22,637 nt of DNA from CAZFQG01 sp964520785. Lineage in GTDB: Bacteria; Planctomycetota; Planctomycetia; Pirellulales; Thermoguttaceae. Shown piece by piece: positions 14,968 through 22,637 of the stretch. Below the pieces are notes generated by a model. That model was not told the origin of the DNA. It ran no database searches and was given only the letters and a program-made list of their open reading frames with translations. The position numbers and the translations under genes are program-made. Each line of letters begins with the position of its first letter. Position 1 is the first letter of the stretch. Location of the stretch: the NCBI GenBank assembly GCA_964520785.1, contig CAZFQG010000102.1, positions 1 through 22,637 on the forward strand, written 5' to 3'.

Positions 14968-17900
14968 ATGTTTGACAAGCTCAGACGAATGTTGCGAAGC
15001 CGAGCCACGACGTGGTGCTTGGCCGGATTGACACTGTTGGTCTTTACCAGCGGCCCCGCGACGGCCGCCCTGGTGCAGTACTGGACGTTCGACGGCGACG
15101 GCAGCAACTCCGTTCCCGACGCGAACACGGCAACAATGATCAACGGGGCGGGATTCTCATCGGACGTCCCCTCGGCCCTCGCCTATTCAACCGGGTCGGT
15201 CCTGTTGACGAACCCGGCCGCGGAACCGCTCAATCAGTGGATCAATCTGGGGAATATCGGCCAGAAATGCGGCAACGCGATCTTTGCCGATGATCCGACG
15301 CTGACGACGCACGGGCTGACGGTCTCGTTCTGGTTCAAGGCGAACTCGTTTAACACGGACATGCGGCTATTCGGGCCGACGATCGGGGATGCAAGCCCCA
15401 CGACGTCCCGGGTGGCGACGAATCCGGCGACCGCCCCCGATACGGCGCAAATGCAGGTGGTTGCTGGAGGTGCTTGGACGGCCGTAACCCCCGCGGCGTC
15501 GCTCCAGAGAGAGCAGTGGCACCACGTGGCATACTCGTGGTCTGGAACGGTAGTCGCCGTCTATTTGGACGGAGTGGCCACCGGTGGTGGCATCGGCGCG
15601 CTGGCGAATTACGATTTGGAGGAGGTCGGCATTGGTCACCGCTTCCGGGACCAGTACGGCCAGCATTTCGACGGGTATATCGACGACGTCGCGATTTGGG
15701 ACAAGGCACTGATGCCGGCCACCATCGCCCAACTGGCGGCGGGGACCCCTCCCACGGGGATCAGCGAAGCGAATGCGTTCCCCTTCCCCGAATACTCGCA
15801 GGTAGTCAATATCGACATCGATGCCTTCCGTTGGTATCCGCGAACCGATGCCGAAGGGAACCCGATCGATCCTGAACAAGTCTTCTACCCCGACTATGGG
15901 GGTACTGGAATCCTGGAAGGAATCGGAAACACCTGGAACAAGGTTCTACCGAACGTGGTTGCTTCGGATGGCAATCCGTTCGGTGATTCCGAGGTGGAAC
16001 TGATCGGTGCCCTCGATGCCGACGGTACCGCGACCGGAATCAACTTCTACGCTTCCGGTTTTGAGTTCGGGTGGTGCGCCCCGGAGACCCGTAACGCGGA
16101 TCGCCTGGTTGGAGACGGCCTGGTCGGGTATCCCAAGAACACGAATGAATGGCAGATCGACGGGCTGACCGTCGGCGAGACCTACGACCTCCTCTTCTAC
16201 GGCACCGGTAACAACACCGTGAACATCACTTCCGGAGCTGACCAACAAGCCATCCACTGGGGCATACCGAACAACGTGTATCTGGTGCTCGGAGAAGACC
16301 CCTCCGATTTAGTGGAGGACAATAATGTCGTCCGAGTGACCATCACGCCAGACGCGTCGACCGTGACGGGAACGTTCCGACCCGACGACATGAACGGAAT
16401 GCGTTTCTCCGGCCTACAGATCGCCCTGCACGGCAGTGGCGTCGAACCGCTTCCCGGTGACCTCAACGGCGACGGCATGGTCGGCAGCGCCGATTTGGAC
16501 ATCGTCCGTGGCAACTGGGGTCAGAGCGTCGAGCCCGGCTGCCTTTCCTGCGGTGACCCGTCCGGGGACGGCACCGTCGGCTCGGCCGACCTGGATATCG
16601 TCCGGGCCAACTGGGGACAAACGGTCGCCGCGGCCGTTCCCGAGCCCGGGATGTCGTTCTTACTCGTGATTGGAGGGATTCTTCTCATGGTCCGTAAGAG
16701 ATGGAACCGCACGGCGGTTCTTCTGGCGATCGTCGCCGCTCTCGTGATCGCCCCGAGCGGGGCCTTCGCCGAGATCGTGCAGTACTGGAAACTGGACGAG
16801 ACCGATTGGAACTATTCGGCGGCGAACGCGATTCCGACCGGCAACCCCGGCACCCTGAACTCGTTTATCGGCGATGAATGGTCCGAGGACGTCCCGGCGG
16901 CCCTCTCCTATTCGACCGGATCGCTCGAATTCAAACGGGAGTTCATGTCCAGTTTGAACTTGGGGGACCTGAACCTCTCGAACCTGCCGGGTACCGGGAA
17001 CGCCCCCGGCGTGACGATGTCGCTATGGATTAAGCCGACGACGCTCGTCGACGACACGCGTCTGTTCGGCACGCAGGGCGGCGTGACCAATCCGAACCCC
17101 TCTCACATCCGCTTGAACGCGGATGGCAGCGCCATGGTTTGGGCGCCTTCGGCCTGGTATACGGTCGCCTCGCCGGGGACGATCCAAACCGGCCAGTGGC
17201 AGAATCTGGTGGCGACCTGGTCTGGATCCGGGATGACGCTTTTCCTGGACGGAAAGGTGGTCGGCGCTTGCGGGCCGGCGATCTTCCCCTACATCGGCGG
17301 CGAAGCGGCGATTAGCGTCCCGTATTTGAGCGCGCACGGCTTCCACTTCGACGGACTCGTGGACGACGTCGTTATCTGGAATGAAGCGATGCCCCCTTCG
17401 GCGGTCAAGCAGCTCGCGGCCGGAACCGCCCCGGAGGACGTGAGTTCGGTCTTCACCCTGCCCACGTACAGCCAGATCGTCAACGTCGATTTCAAGTTCG
17501 GCGATCTTGACGCATACACCGGCAAGGGGGCGATCGAACAGGCTGGAACGACCTGGAACGAACCGGTGATCAGCGGCGCGCGAAATGCGGCCGGCTGCGC
17601 CGCGACCAACCTGGTCGATTCTCAAGGTGCCTCGACGACGATCAGCGTCACCTGTACCGGGTTCGAGTTCGGCTACGAGCCGGGTGAAGGCGTCAATGTC
17701 GTGAACCATCCGTTCACCGGTGACCGTCTCGTCGCGAAGACCACGTCCGACAACGTGTTCGAAATCGGCGGACTGGAAGTCGGCGCGACCTACGATTTGT
17801 TCTTCTATGGACACAATCAAGGAACCATCGACATCACCGGCGGCGCCGCGGCCGTGTCGGGTGAATTCGTCGCCGAGAACTACACCGGCGTGTTCAATAT

Positions 17901-18138
17901 GGTCGATGACACGCCGGAGGACTGGGTGTTCGTCGAAGACATCAACTTCGTACGGATGACGATTACGCCGACGGCGGCGACCGTCACCGGCGAATTCAAC
18001 CCATCCGAGGCGGTCAGCCCGCGAATGAGCTGGTGCGGCCTGCAAATCGCCAAACTCGCCCCGGCCGCCGTTCCGGAACCGACCTCGTTGGTCCTCCTGT
18101 TTGGCGTCGCGGCGCTGCTGATCATGCGGCGGAAATAG
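14968..18138 (+). CDS. Double-unit exported LamG/dockerin/PEP-CTERM protein A
   Basis: The protein has 1056 residues from ATG 14968, with GGAGGA 7 nt upstream; an earlier in-frame ATG at 14896 lacks this. Unit 1: signal peptide 1-33 (ATA|ALVQYW), LamG lectin-like domain about 35-255 (FWFKAN, WHHVAYSW, DDVAIWD at 239-245), a beta domain about 263-490 (VVNIDI, TWNKV, GLTVGETYDLLFYG, FSGLQIA), two dockerin-like Ca loops starting at D498 and D530, and PEP-CTERM signal at 557-581 (VPEPG, hydrophobic stretch, RKRWNR). Without a stop, a second signal peptide (574-601, ending AFA), LamG, beta domain and a final VPEPTS anchor ending MRRK follow. PEP-CTERM proteins are cleaved and anchored by exosortase. 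The fusion of two complete export units is odd. Substrate role is unknown; the domains suggest carbohydrate binding outside the cell. Confidence 0.88.
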   Translation: MFDKLRRMLRSRATTWCLAGLTLLVFTSGPATAALVQYWTFDGDGSNSVPDANTATMINGAGFSSDVPSALAYSTGSVLLTNPAAEPLNQWINLGNIGQKCGNAIFADDPTLTTHGLTVSFWFKANSFNTDMRLFGPTIGDASPTTSRVATNPATAPDTAQMQVVAGGAWTAVTPAASLQREQWHHVAYSWSGTVVAVYLDGVATGGGIGALANYDLEEVGIGHRFRDQYGQHFDGYIDDVAIWDKALMPATIAQLAAGTPPTGISEANAFPFPEYSQVVNIDIDAFRWYPRTDAEGNPIDPEQVFYPDYGGTGILEGIGNTWNKVLPNVVASDGNPFGDSEVELIGALDADGTATGINFYASGFEFGWCAPETRNADRLVGDGLVGYPKNTNEWQIDGLTVGETYDLLFYGTGNNTVNITSGADQQAIHWGIPNNVYLVLGEDPSDLVEDNNVVRVTITPDASTVTGTFRPDDMNGMRFSGLQIALHGSGVEPLPGDLNGDGMVGSADLDIVRGNWGQSVEPGCLSCGDPSGDGTVGSADLDIVRANWGQTVAAAVPEPGMSFLLVIGGILLMVRKRWNRTAVLLAIVAALVIAPSGAFAEIVQYWKLDETDWNYSAANAIPTGNPGTLNSFIGDEWSEDVPAALSYSTGSLEFKREFMSSLNLGDLNLSNLPGTGNAPGVTMSLWIKPTTLVDDTRLFGTQGGVTNPNPSHIRLNADGSAMVWAPSAWYTVASPGTIQTGQWQNLVATWSGSGMTLFLDGKVVGACGPAIFPYIGGEAAISVPYLSAHGFHFDGLVDDVVIWNEAMPPSAVKQLAAGTAPEDVSSVFTLPTYSQIVNVDFKFGDLDAYTGKGAIEQAGTTWNEPVISGARNAAGCAATNLVDSQGASTTISVTCTGFEFGYEPGEGVNVVNHPFTGDRLVAKTTSDNVFEIGGLEVGATYDLFFYGHNQGTIDITGGAAAVSGEFVAENYTGVFNMVDDTPEDWVFVEDINFVRMTITPTAATVTGEFNPSEAVSPRMSWCGLQIAKLAPAAVPEPTSLVLLFGVAALLIMRRK
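16636..16773 (+). other. Internal PEP-CTERM/signal-peptide junction with in-frame start, protein A
   Basis: VPEPG begins at 16636. Inside the hydrophobic anchor, GGAGGG (16672-16677) encodes Gly-Gly and is followed after 9 nt by ATG 16687 (residue 574). From there a textbook signal peptide reads MVRKRWNR, a hydrophobic core and AFA|EIVQYW, giving a possible separate 483-residue protein ending at 18138. The same Arg/Lys cluster serves as anchor tail and signal-peptide n-region. Topologically the two hydrophobic helices would form an outside-inside-outside hairpin. Confidence 0.6.
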
Positions 18139-18154
18139 TCGACAGCCCCAAGGC

Positions 18155-18192
18155 TTGCCCGCCGGTTCGCCCTCGCGCGGCCCGGCGGGCAA
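18155..18192 (+). terminator. Long GC-rich inverted repeat after protein A
   Basis: TTGCCCGCCGG (18155-18165) and CCGGCGGGCAA (18182-18192) are perfect 11-bp inverted arms around a 16-nt loop, 16 bp after the stop codon. There is no T run, so it may act as a hairpin-only terminator, an RNA stabiliser or a pause site between the paralogous genes. Confidence 0.5.
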
Positions 18193-18271
18193 TCGCCGCG
18201 TTCCGCCGCGGATCCAATGAACTTACAACAAATGAACCCCTTGTTTCCTTTTCCCCCTTTAGGAGCAACTT

Positions 18272-21200
18272 GTGATTGACAGACTCAGACGATTGATCGA
18301 CGTTGGACGCGGTACCTTTGGTGCCCTGGTAATGGCTATTCTTCTGCAATCGGCGGCCCAGGCGGCCCTGGTGCAATACTGGACCTTCGACAACGACACG
18401 GCAAACGCCGTGGCGACCGGCAACACGGCCACCCTCGTGGGGGCCGTTGGTAGTGAATTCACCGCGGCAGTCCCCTCCGCTCTGGCGCATTCCACCGGGT
18501 CGGTCTTGCTGACGAACCCGGCTTCGGCGCCCTTGAATCAATGGATCAACCTCGGAAACATCGGCCAGAAGTGCAGCAACGCGCCGTATGCCGACGACGC
18601 GACCGTCACCACGCATGGCCTGACGGTTTCCTTCTGGTTCAACGCGAATTCGTTGAACAACGACATGCGGCTTTTCGGCCCGACCATGGGAGACGCGAAC
18701 GTGTCGGCGTACCGCGTGATGACCGATCCGGCGGCGGCTCCCGACGTCGCGACGATGCAGATGTATCCCGGCGCCGGCGGCACGTGGCAGAACGTCAGCG
18801 CAACGGTAGGCATCAAGAGGGGCCAGTGGCACCATGTGGCGTACACCTACGTCGGCCAGTCGCTGACGGTCTATCTCGACGGGGTTCCCAGCGGAGGGAC
18901 TTCGAACGCCTTTCCGTACTACAGCGTCGAGGAAGTCGCGCTGGCCGGACGCTTCCGTAACCAATACGGGCAACACTTCGACGGCTACTTCGACGACGTG
19001 GCGATTTGGGACACGGCGCTGACTCCGGCCGCGATCGCCCAGCTTGCCGGCGGAACCGCCCCCACCGAGATCGTGGAGCGCACCGAGCAGCCTGAGTATT
19101 CCCAAGTCGTGAATGTCGACTTCGATTTCACCCGGGTCGTCGGCGATGTCTCGTACGAATTTCCCGCCTATGAAGGCCGCGCGGCCATCGCCCAGTCCGG
19201 CACGACCTGGAACGTCGCGGAAGTCACCGGCGCCGGCGGCGACGCGAGGGCCGAGGCGATCGACATGGTCGATTCGCAAGGCAGCGCCAGCGGAATCAGC
19301 TTCTACACGTCCGGCAACGATTTCGGCTACAACGAAGCCCAATATTATCCGAACTCAAACCGCTTCATGGGCGATCGCCTGATCCCGGCGCGGACCACGC
19401 TCAACGAGTGGCAGATCGACGGACTCGAGGTAGGGGCGACCTACGACCTGTATTTCTACGGATTCACCGACAGCACCGGCGCGGTCTTCGACCTGACGTC
19501 CGGCGCCGCTCCGCAAAGTGCGTCCCTTTCTCCCGTGACCGGGGCGCGGATGTACATGGCGAACGAGGACCCCGAGGACTGGGTCGAGGGGATGTTCTAT
19601 ACGGTCATGACGTTCACGGCGGAAGCCTCCACGGTGACCGGAGCCGCCCATCCCCAGGCTCCCAACATGGGTTGGGCCGGCGTTCAAATCGCCAAGCACG
19701 GCAGCGCTACCGCGGCCCTCCCCGGCGACCTCAACGGCGATGGAATGGTCGGCAGCGCCGACTTGGACATCGTCCGCGGCAACTGGGGACAGAGCGTACC
19801 GGCCGGTTGCCTTTCCTGCGGCGATCCCTCCGGAGACGGCTCCGTCGGCAGCGCCGACTTGGATATCGTCCGGGCGAACTGGGGCGCGACGGCCCCGGCC
19901 GCCGTTCCGGAACCGGGCTTGCTCACCATCTTGATTCTCGGAGGACTCTCGATGCTCTTCATCCGCGCTCGGAAGACGCGGCGGTTTGCCTGTATGTTGG
20001 TCGCGATTTGTCTCTTCGGCGGTTCCTCCGCCGGGGCGGCGGAGCTGGTCCAGTATTGGACGTTCGACGATCCGCAGTGGACGTACGCCGCGCAGAACCA
20101 GGTTCCCGGTGGAGCGGTCGGAACGCTCAATTCGTTCGTTGGAGACGAGTGGACGACCGACGTGCCGGCCGCGCTTTCCCACTCTACCGGGGCGCTTGAG
20201 TTCAAGAGCGACTTCATGCAGTGGGTCAATTTCGGCGACATCAACCTCTCCGCCGGCACTCCCTGGGCGAACGCCGACGGCGCGACGATCTCCTTCTGGT
20301 TCAAGCCGGACGTTCTTACGGCTGACATGCGGATGTTCCAGGCTTACGATTCCGACACCGCCGCCGGATACCTGCCCGCCGGATTGCACTTCCATTCGGC
20401 AACGGTCGGCGAGGGAGAGGGCGCGACGGTCGAGTGGGGGATCCAGGCTTGGGGGGCCAACCCCTGGAAGACGACCGTGCCGACCGGGTCCATCGAATCG
20501 GGCCAGTGGCACCATCTGGCGATGACCTACAAAGACAACGTCGCCACGACCTATCTCAACGGTCAGGAGACGTCGACCGCCCTCAACCGGTACTTCGACT
20601 TCATCCTGACCACGGTCACTCCCGAAGGGGGTGATCCGAGGACGTACAACGAATTCACGTTCGGTGGAAGGTACCGCAATTCGCACGGCACTTTTTTTGA
20701 CGGCGTTCTCGACGACATGGCGATTTGGAACGCCGCGTTGCCGGCCGCGACGGTCGCCCAGTTGGCCGCCGGAACGAACCCCGCCTCCATCACCGTGACG
20801 GATTCCCCGGCGGTCTTTGACCAATTCGTGAACATCGACTTCACGTACGGGTCGCTTGGAGAGTACGACGGCAATGCCGTCTTCCCCCAGGCGGGCACCG
20901 TCTGGAACGAGGCCCCAGTCGGCGGCGCGCGAAAGCAGGTCGGCGCGGCGCTTAGCGGCGCGCTCGATTCCGAGGGCGCGGCGACCGGCATCGGCGTCAG
21001 CTTGAGCGGCTTTGAATTCGGCTACGCCCCCGGTCCGAGTTTCTACGCGAACGTGAACCCGGTCGACGGCGATCGGGTTTATGCCCACACCGGCACGACC
21101 AACGAATGGGAGATCACCGGCTTGACTCCCGGCGAAACGTATGAGATCGTGTTCTTGGCCTCGGGCCATGGATTGATCTCGTTGACCGCCGGAGCCGATC

Positions 21201-21493
21201 CCACATCGGCCGGAATGGCGTGGGAGTACAATAACGCCTTCCGTGTGCGGGCCGAAGGGGACGGGCCGTGTCACTGGGAAGAGCAGATGTCCTGGACGAG
21301 CATGACCGTTACCCCGACGTCCTCCACTATTTCCGGCGTGGTCGTTCCATCGCCGGAAGGGGGGCAAACCATGTCCTTAAGCGGTCTGCAAATCGCCAAG
21401 TACGCCTCCGGCGGCGCCGCCGTTCCGGAGCCGGGAACTTGGTTTGCCCTACTTTGCCTGGTTTCCGCCGTTGTGTTTTCTCGGCGGAGGTAA
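18272..21493 (+). CDS. Double-unit exported LamG/dockerin/PEP-CTERM protein B (paralogue of A)
   Basis: The protein has 1073 residues from GTG 18272, with AGGAG 6 nt upstream. The layout repeats protein A: signal peptide 1-31 (AQA|ALVQYW), LamG (FWFNAN, WHHVAYTY, DDVAIWD), beta domain (VVNVDF, TWNVAEV, GLEVGATYDLYFYG), dockerin-like loops from D486, PEP-CTERM from V545 (VPEPG, hydrophobic, RARKTRR), then at once a second signal peptide (about 561-589), a LamG unit beginning LVQYWTFDDPQW, another beta domain, and a C-terminal VPEPG anchor ending SRRR. Units B1 and B2 pair with A1 and A2 respectively, so an already fused gene was duplicated. The dockerin DNA of A and B is very similar. Function unknown; probably a surface or matrix protein. 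Confidence 0.88.
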   Translation: MIDRLRRLIDVGRGTFGALVMAILLQSAAQAALVQYWTFDNDTANAVATGNTATLVGAVGSEFTAAVPSALAHSTGSVLLTNPASAPLNQWINLGNIGQKCSNAPYADDATVTTHGLTVSFWFNANSLNNDMRLFGPTMGDANVSAYRVMTDPAAAPDVATMQMYPGAGGTWQNVSATVGIKRGQWHHVAYTYVGQSLTVYLDGVPSGGTSNAFPYYSVEEVALAGRFRNQYGQHFDGYFDDVAIWDTALTPAAIAQLAGGTAPTEIVERTEQPEYSQVVNVDFDFTRVVGDVSYEFPAYEGRAAIAQSGTTWNVAEVTGAGGDARAEAIDMVDSQGSASGISFYTSGNDFGYNEAQYYPNSNRFMGDRLIPARTTLNEWQIDGLEVGATYDLYFYGFTDSTGAVFDLTSGAAPQSASLSPVTGARMYMANEDPEDWVEGMFYTVMTFTAEASTVTGAAHPQAPNMGWAGVQIAKHGSATAALPGDLNGDGMVGSADLDIVRGNWGQSVPAGCLSCGDPSGDGSVGSADLDIVRANWGATAPAAVPEPGLLTILILGGLSMLFIRARKTRRFACMLVAICLFGGSSAGAAELVQYWTFDDPQWTYAAQNQVPGGAVGTLNSFVGDEWTTDVPAALSHSTGALEFKSDFMQWVNFGDINLSAGTPWANADGATISFWFKPDVLTADMRMFQAYDSDTAAGYLPAGLHFHSATVGEGEGATVEWGIQAWGANPWKTTVPTGSIESGQWHHLAMTYKDNVATTYLNGQETSTALNRYFDFILTTVTPEGGDPRTYNEFTFGGRYRNSHGTFFDGVLDDMAIWNAALPAATVAQLAAGTNPASITVTDSPAVFDQFVNIDFTYGSLGEYDGNAVFPQAGTVWNEAPVGGARKQVGAALSGALDSEGAATGIGVSLSGFEFGYAPGPSFYANVNPVDGDRVYAHTGTTNEWEITGLTPGETYEIVFLASGHGLISLTAGADPTSAGMAWEYNNAFRVRAEGDGPCHWEEQMSWTSMTVTPTSSTISGVVVPSPEGGQTMSLSGLQIAKYASGGAAVPEPGTWFALLCLVSAVVFSRRR
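19904..20041 (+). other. Internal PEP-CTERM/signal-peptide junction with in-frame start, protein B
   Basis: VPEPG begins at 19904. GGAGGA (19940-19945) encodes Gly-Gly in the anchor and is followed after 6 nt by ATG 19952 (residue 561). The sequence from there, MLFIRARKTRRF, a hydrophobic core and SSAGA, is a good signal peptide, giving a possible 513-residue product to 21493. The residues differ from those of the junction in protein A, yet the arrangement is the same. Confidence 0.6.
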
Positions 21494-21516
21494 TTTGGTT
21501 TTCGCGAGTGGTTTCC

Positions 21517-21547
21517 GCCGCCGGTCCAAAGACTCCGGGCCGGCGGC
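21517..21547 (+). terminator. Hairpin after protein B
   Basis: GCCGCCGGTCC (21517-21527) pairs with GGGCCGGCGGC (21537-21547) over 11 bp with one G-T, loop of 9 nt, 24 bp after the stop. As after protein A, no T run follows. It separates protein B from the prepilin-like gene. Confidence 0.45.
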
Positions 21548-21662
21548 CGGACCGCCGCCGAGGCCGCGGGAGGAATGGCATGTTTCGCGGTCGTGGTTTT
21601 CGTCCCGCCGTTTGGTGAAATAGTGAGAGTTCCAAATGTCACTCACAGAGGAGTGTTGTGAA

Positions 21663-22637
21663 ATGAAACGAACCGATTTTTCTCGTCGCGGCTTCACGCT
21701 CGTGGAGCTATTGGTGGTCATCGCGATCATCGGGATTTTGATTGCCCTGTTGCTGCCCGCCGTCCAGGCGGCCAGGGAGGCGGCCCGGCGGATGCAGTGC
21801 TCGAACAATATCAAGCAGTTGGCGCTGGGTTGTCTGAACTATGAGTCGGCCTACCAGGTCATCCCCCCGTGCAATTCGCACGTCGACATGGGGACGGAGG
21901 CCGAAGGAAACGGCCAGAACTGGCTCGTGGCGATCATGCCTTATATTGAACTGCAAGGGATCCACAGCCAGATGTGGCTTGAGGGTAATTTCCAGAGCGG
22001 CAACGGCATCGCCCATCCCAAGAACTGGGAGATCGTCGGATCGCCCATTGCCGCCTTTTTCTGCCCCAGCGATAACGCGATGACGGATGAATTTCGTGAC
22101 GACGTCTGGATGGGAAAGGCGTATGGCAAGCAGTATGGAGGAAACCGCAAGGCGGCGACCGCGAACTACGCCGGCGTGATGGGACCGCACAAGATGGGTT
22201 CCGCCGACGGCGTCAGCGGGGGTTCCATCTGGCCGGGCCTGCCCGACTGTCACAACTACTCGGCCTACAAGAAGCAATGTACCGGCACGTTCTGGCGTCA
22301 TAGCTCCATGGCTCCGGTGAAGTTGTCGAGCTTCTCGGACGGAACGTCGCAGACGATCATTATCGGCGAGGCACTGCCGGAATACGACCATTTCCTCTAC
22401 TGGGCGATCGCCAACAGCCAGAAGTCGACCCACATGCCGCTCAACTGGACGCCCACCGTCAACAATCCCTGGAACGGCTGGCCCGACCAGTTCGGCTTCC
22501 GCAGCCGCCATGCCGGCGGGGCACAGTTTGCCTGGGGTGACGGTCACGTCTCGTTTATCAGCGAGGAGATCGACATGGATACCTACTGGGCGATCAGCAC
22601 GCGAGCCGGGGGCGAGACGCTTCGCTACGAGGCGTAT
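21663..22637 (+). CDS. DUF1559 prepilin-like protein (3' end outside window)
   Basis: The frame is open from ATG 21663 to the window end (325 codons), with AGAGGAG 9 nt before the start. The N-terminus RRGFTLVELLVVIAIIG is a type IV prepilin leader and helix, cleaved after Gly by prepilin peptidase. EAARRMQCSNNIKQLALG is the usual planctomycete continuation. Near the end RSRHAGGAQFAWGDGHVSF is the H-x9-DG signature, followed by ISEEID, so only a few residues or a short tail are missing. The body is a DUF1559 domain. These proteins are hugely expanded in planctomycetes; their role in pseudopilus or surface structures is unproven. Four further Cys in the middle (around FFCPSD, LPDCHN, KKQCTG) may pair outside the cell. 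Confidence 0.95.
   Translation, partial: MKRTDFSRRGFTLVELLVVIAIIGILIALLLPAVQAAREAARRMQCSNNIKQLALGCLNYESAYQVIPPCNSHVDMGTEAEGNGQNWLVAIMPYIELQGIHSQMWLEGNFQSGNGIAHPKNWEIVGSPIAAFFCPSDNAMTDEFRDDVWMGKAYGKQYGGNRKAATANYAGVMGPHKMGSADGVSGGSIWPGLPDCHNYSAYKKQCTGTFWRHSSMAPVKLSSFSDGTSQTIIIGEALPEYDHFLYWAIANSQKSTHMPLNWTPTVNNPWNGWPDQFGFRSRHAGGAQFAWGDGHVSFISEEIDMDTYWAISTRAGGETLRYEAY

Larger units (their letters stand above)
14968..21493 (+). repeat. Tandem duplication of a two-unit gene (A1-A2, B1-B2)
   Basis: Four related units lie head to tail. A1 and B1 share ALVQYWTFD, the NEWQIDGL core and the dockerin pair. A2 and B2 share GTLNSF-GDEW, the VPAALS-STG block and a lack of dockerins. The pattern implies fusion or duplication of single units first, then duplication of the fused gene. 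Protein identity looks moderate overall and highest in the dockerin part (16450-16620 and 19718-19888). Confidence 0.8.

Noticed and set aside
19355..21367. Long open frame (670 residues) on the minus strand opposite protein B
   Set aside because: Low-complexity charged sequence without motifs; the plus strand has signal peptides, LamG and PEP-CTERM signals in frame.

Overview
The window looks like a high-GC genome fragment from a planctomycete or a close PVC-group relative. The main markers are a DUF1559-type prepilin-like protein at the right end (GFTLVELLVVIAIIG start, H-x9-DG signature), PEP-CTERM/LamG exported proteins with dockerin-like repeats, and a small lipoprotein whose SGTVTYRGQPL stretch is common in planctomycetes. 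A run of ten Ns at 6521-6530 is an assembly gap, so linkage across it is not proven.

Left block (1-6481, all rightward). Three consecutive D-component genes of the 2-hydroxyacyl-CoA dehydratase/benzoyl-CoA reductase superfamily (the first cut by the window edge) are followed by their ATP-dependent activase. They are joined by 2-bp gaps or 4-bp overlaps. After a short leader with an 18-bp tandem repeat comes a selenium block: a selenide water dikinase (SelD) with an unusual Cys-rich N-terminus and an AhpD-like C-terminal domain, a selenocysteine tRNA 25 bp downstream, a small membrane-anchored protein, and a membrane polyferredoxin. The small protein ends in Cys-Pro-Thr followed by UGA. Reading that UGA as selenocysteine gives a CPTU redox motif, two more codons and tandem TAA-TAG stops, with a hairpin at a plausible bacterial SECIS distance. 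This is my main candidate for an overlooked selenoprotein.

Middle block (6531-14267). A divergent sugar-catabolism locus: leftward, a DeoR-family repressor and a sodium/solute symporter; rightward, a class I aldolase, an L-fucose/L-arabinose-isomerase-like protein, an FGGY kinase and an amidohydrolase. The shared 200-bp spacer holds good promoters in both directions and an inverted repeat lying inside the repressor's own promoter. The steps suggest uptake, isomerisation, phosphorylation and aldol cleavage of a sugar that cannot be named from sequence.

Right block (14268-22637). A lipoprotein with its own promoter, then two large paralogous ORFs of about 1060 residues. Each encodes two full exported units back to back: signal peptide, LamG, beta domain, dockerin pair, PEP-CTERM anchor, then at once a second signal peptide, LamG, beta domain and second PEP-CTERM. 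There is no stop between units. In both, a Shine-Dalgarno-like GGAGG and an in-frame ATG lie inside the first anchor, just before the second signal peptide. This polyprotein-like or nested-start layout is preserved in both diverged copies and is the second main point of interest. The window ends inside the DUF1559 gene.
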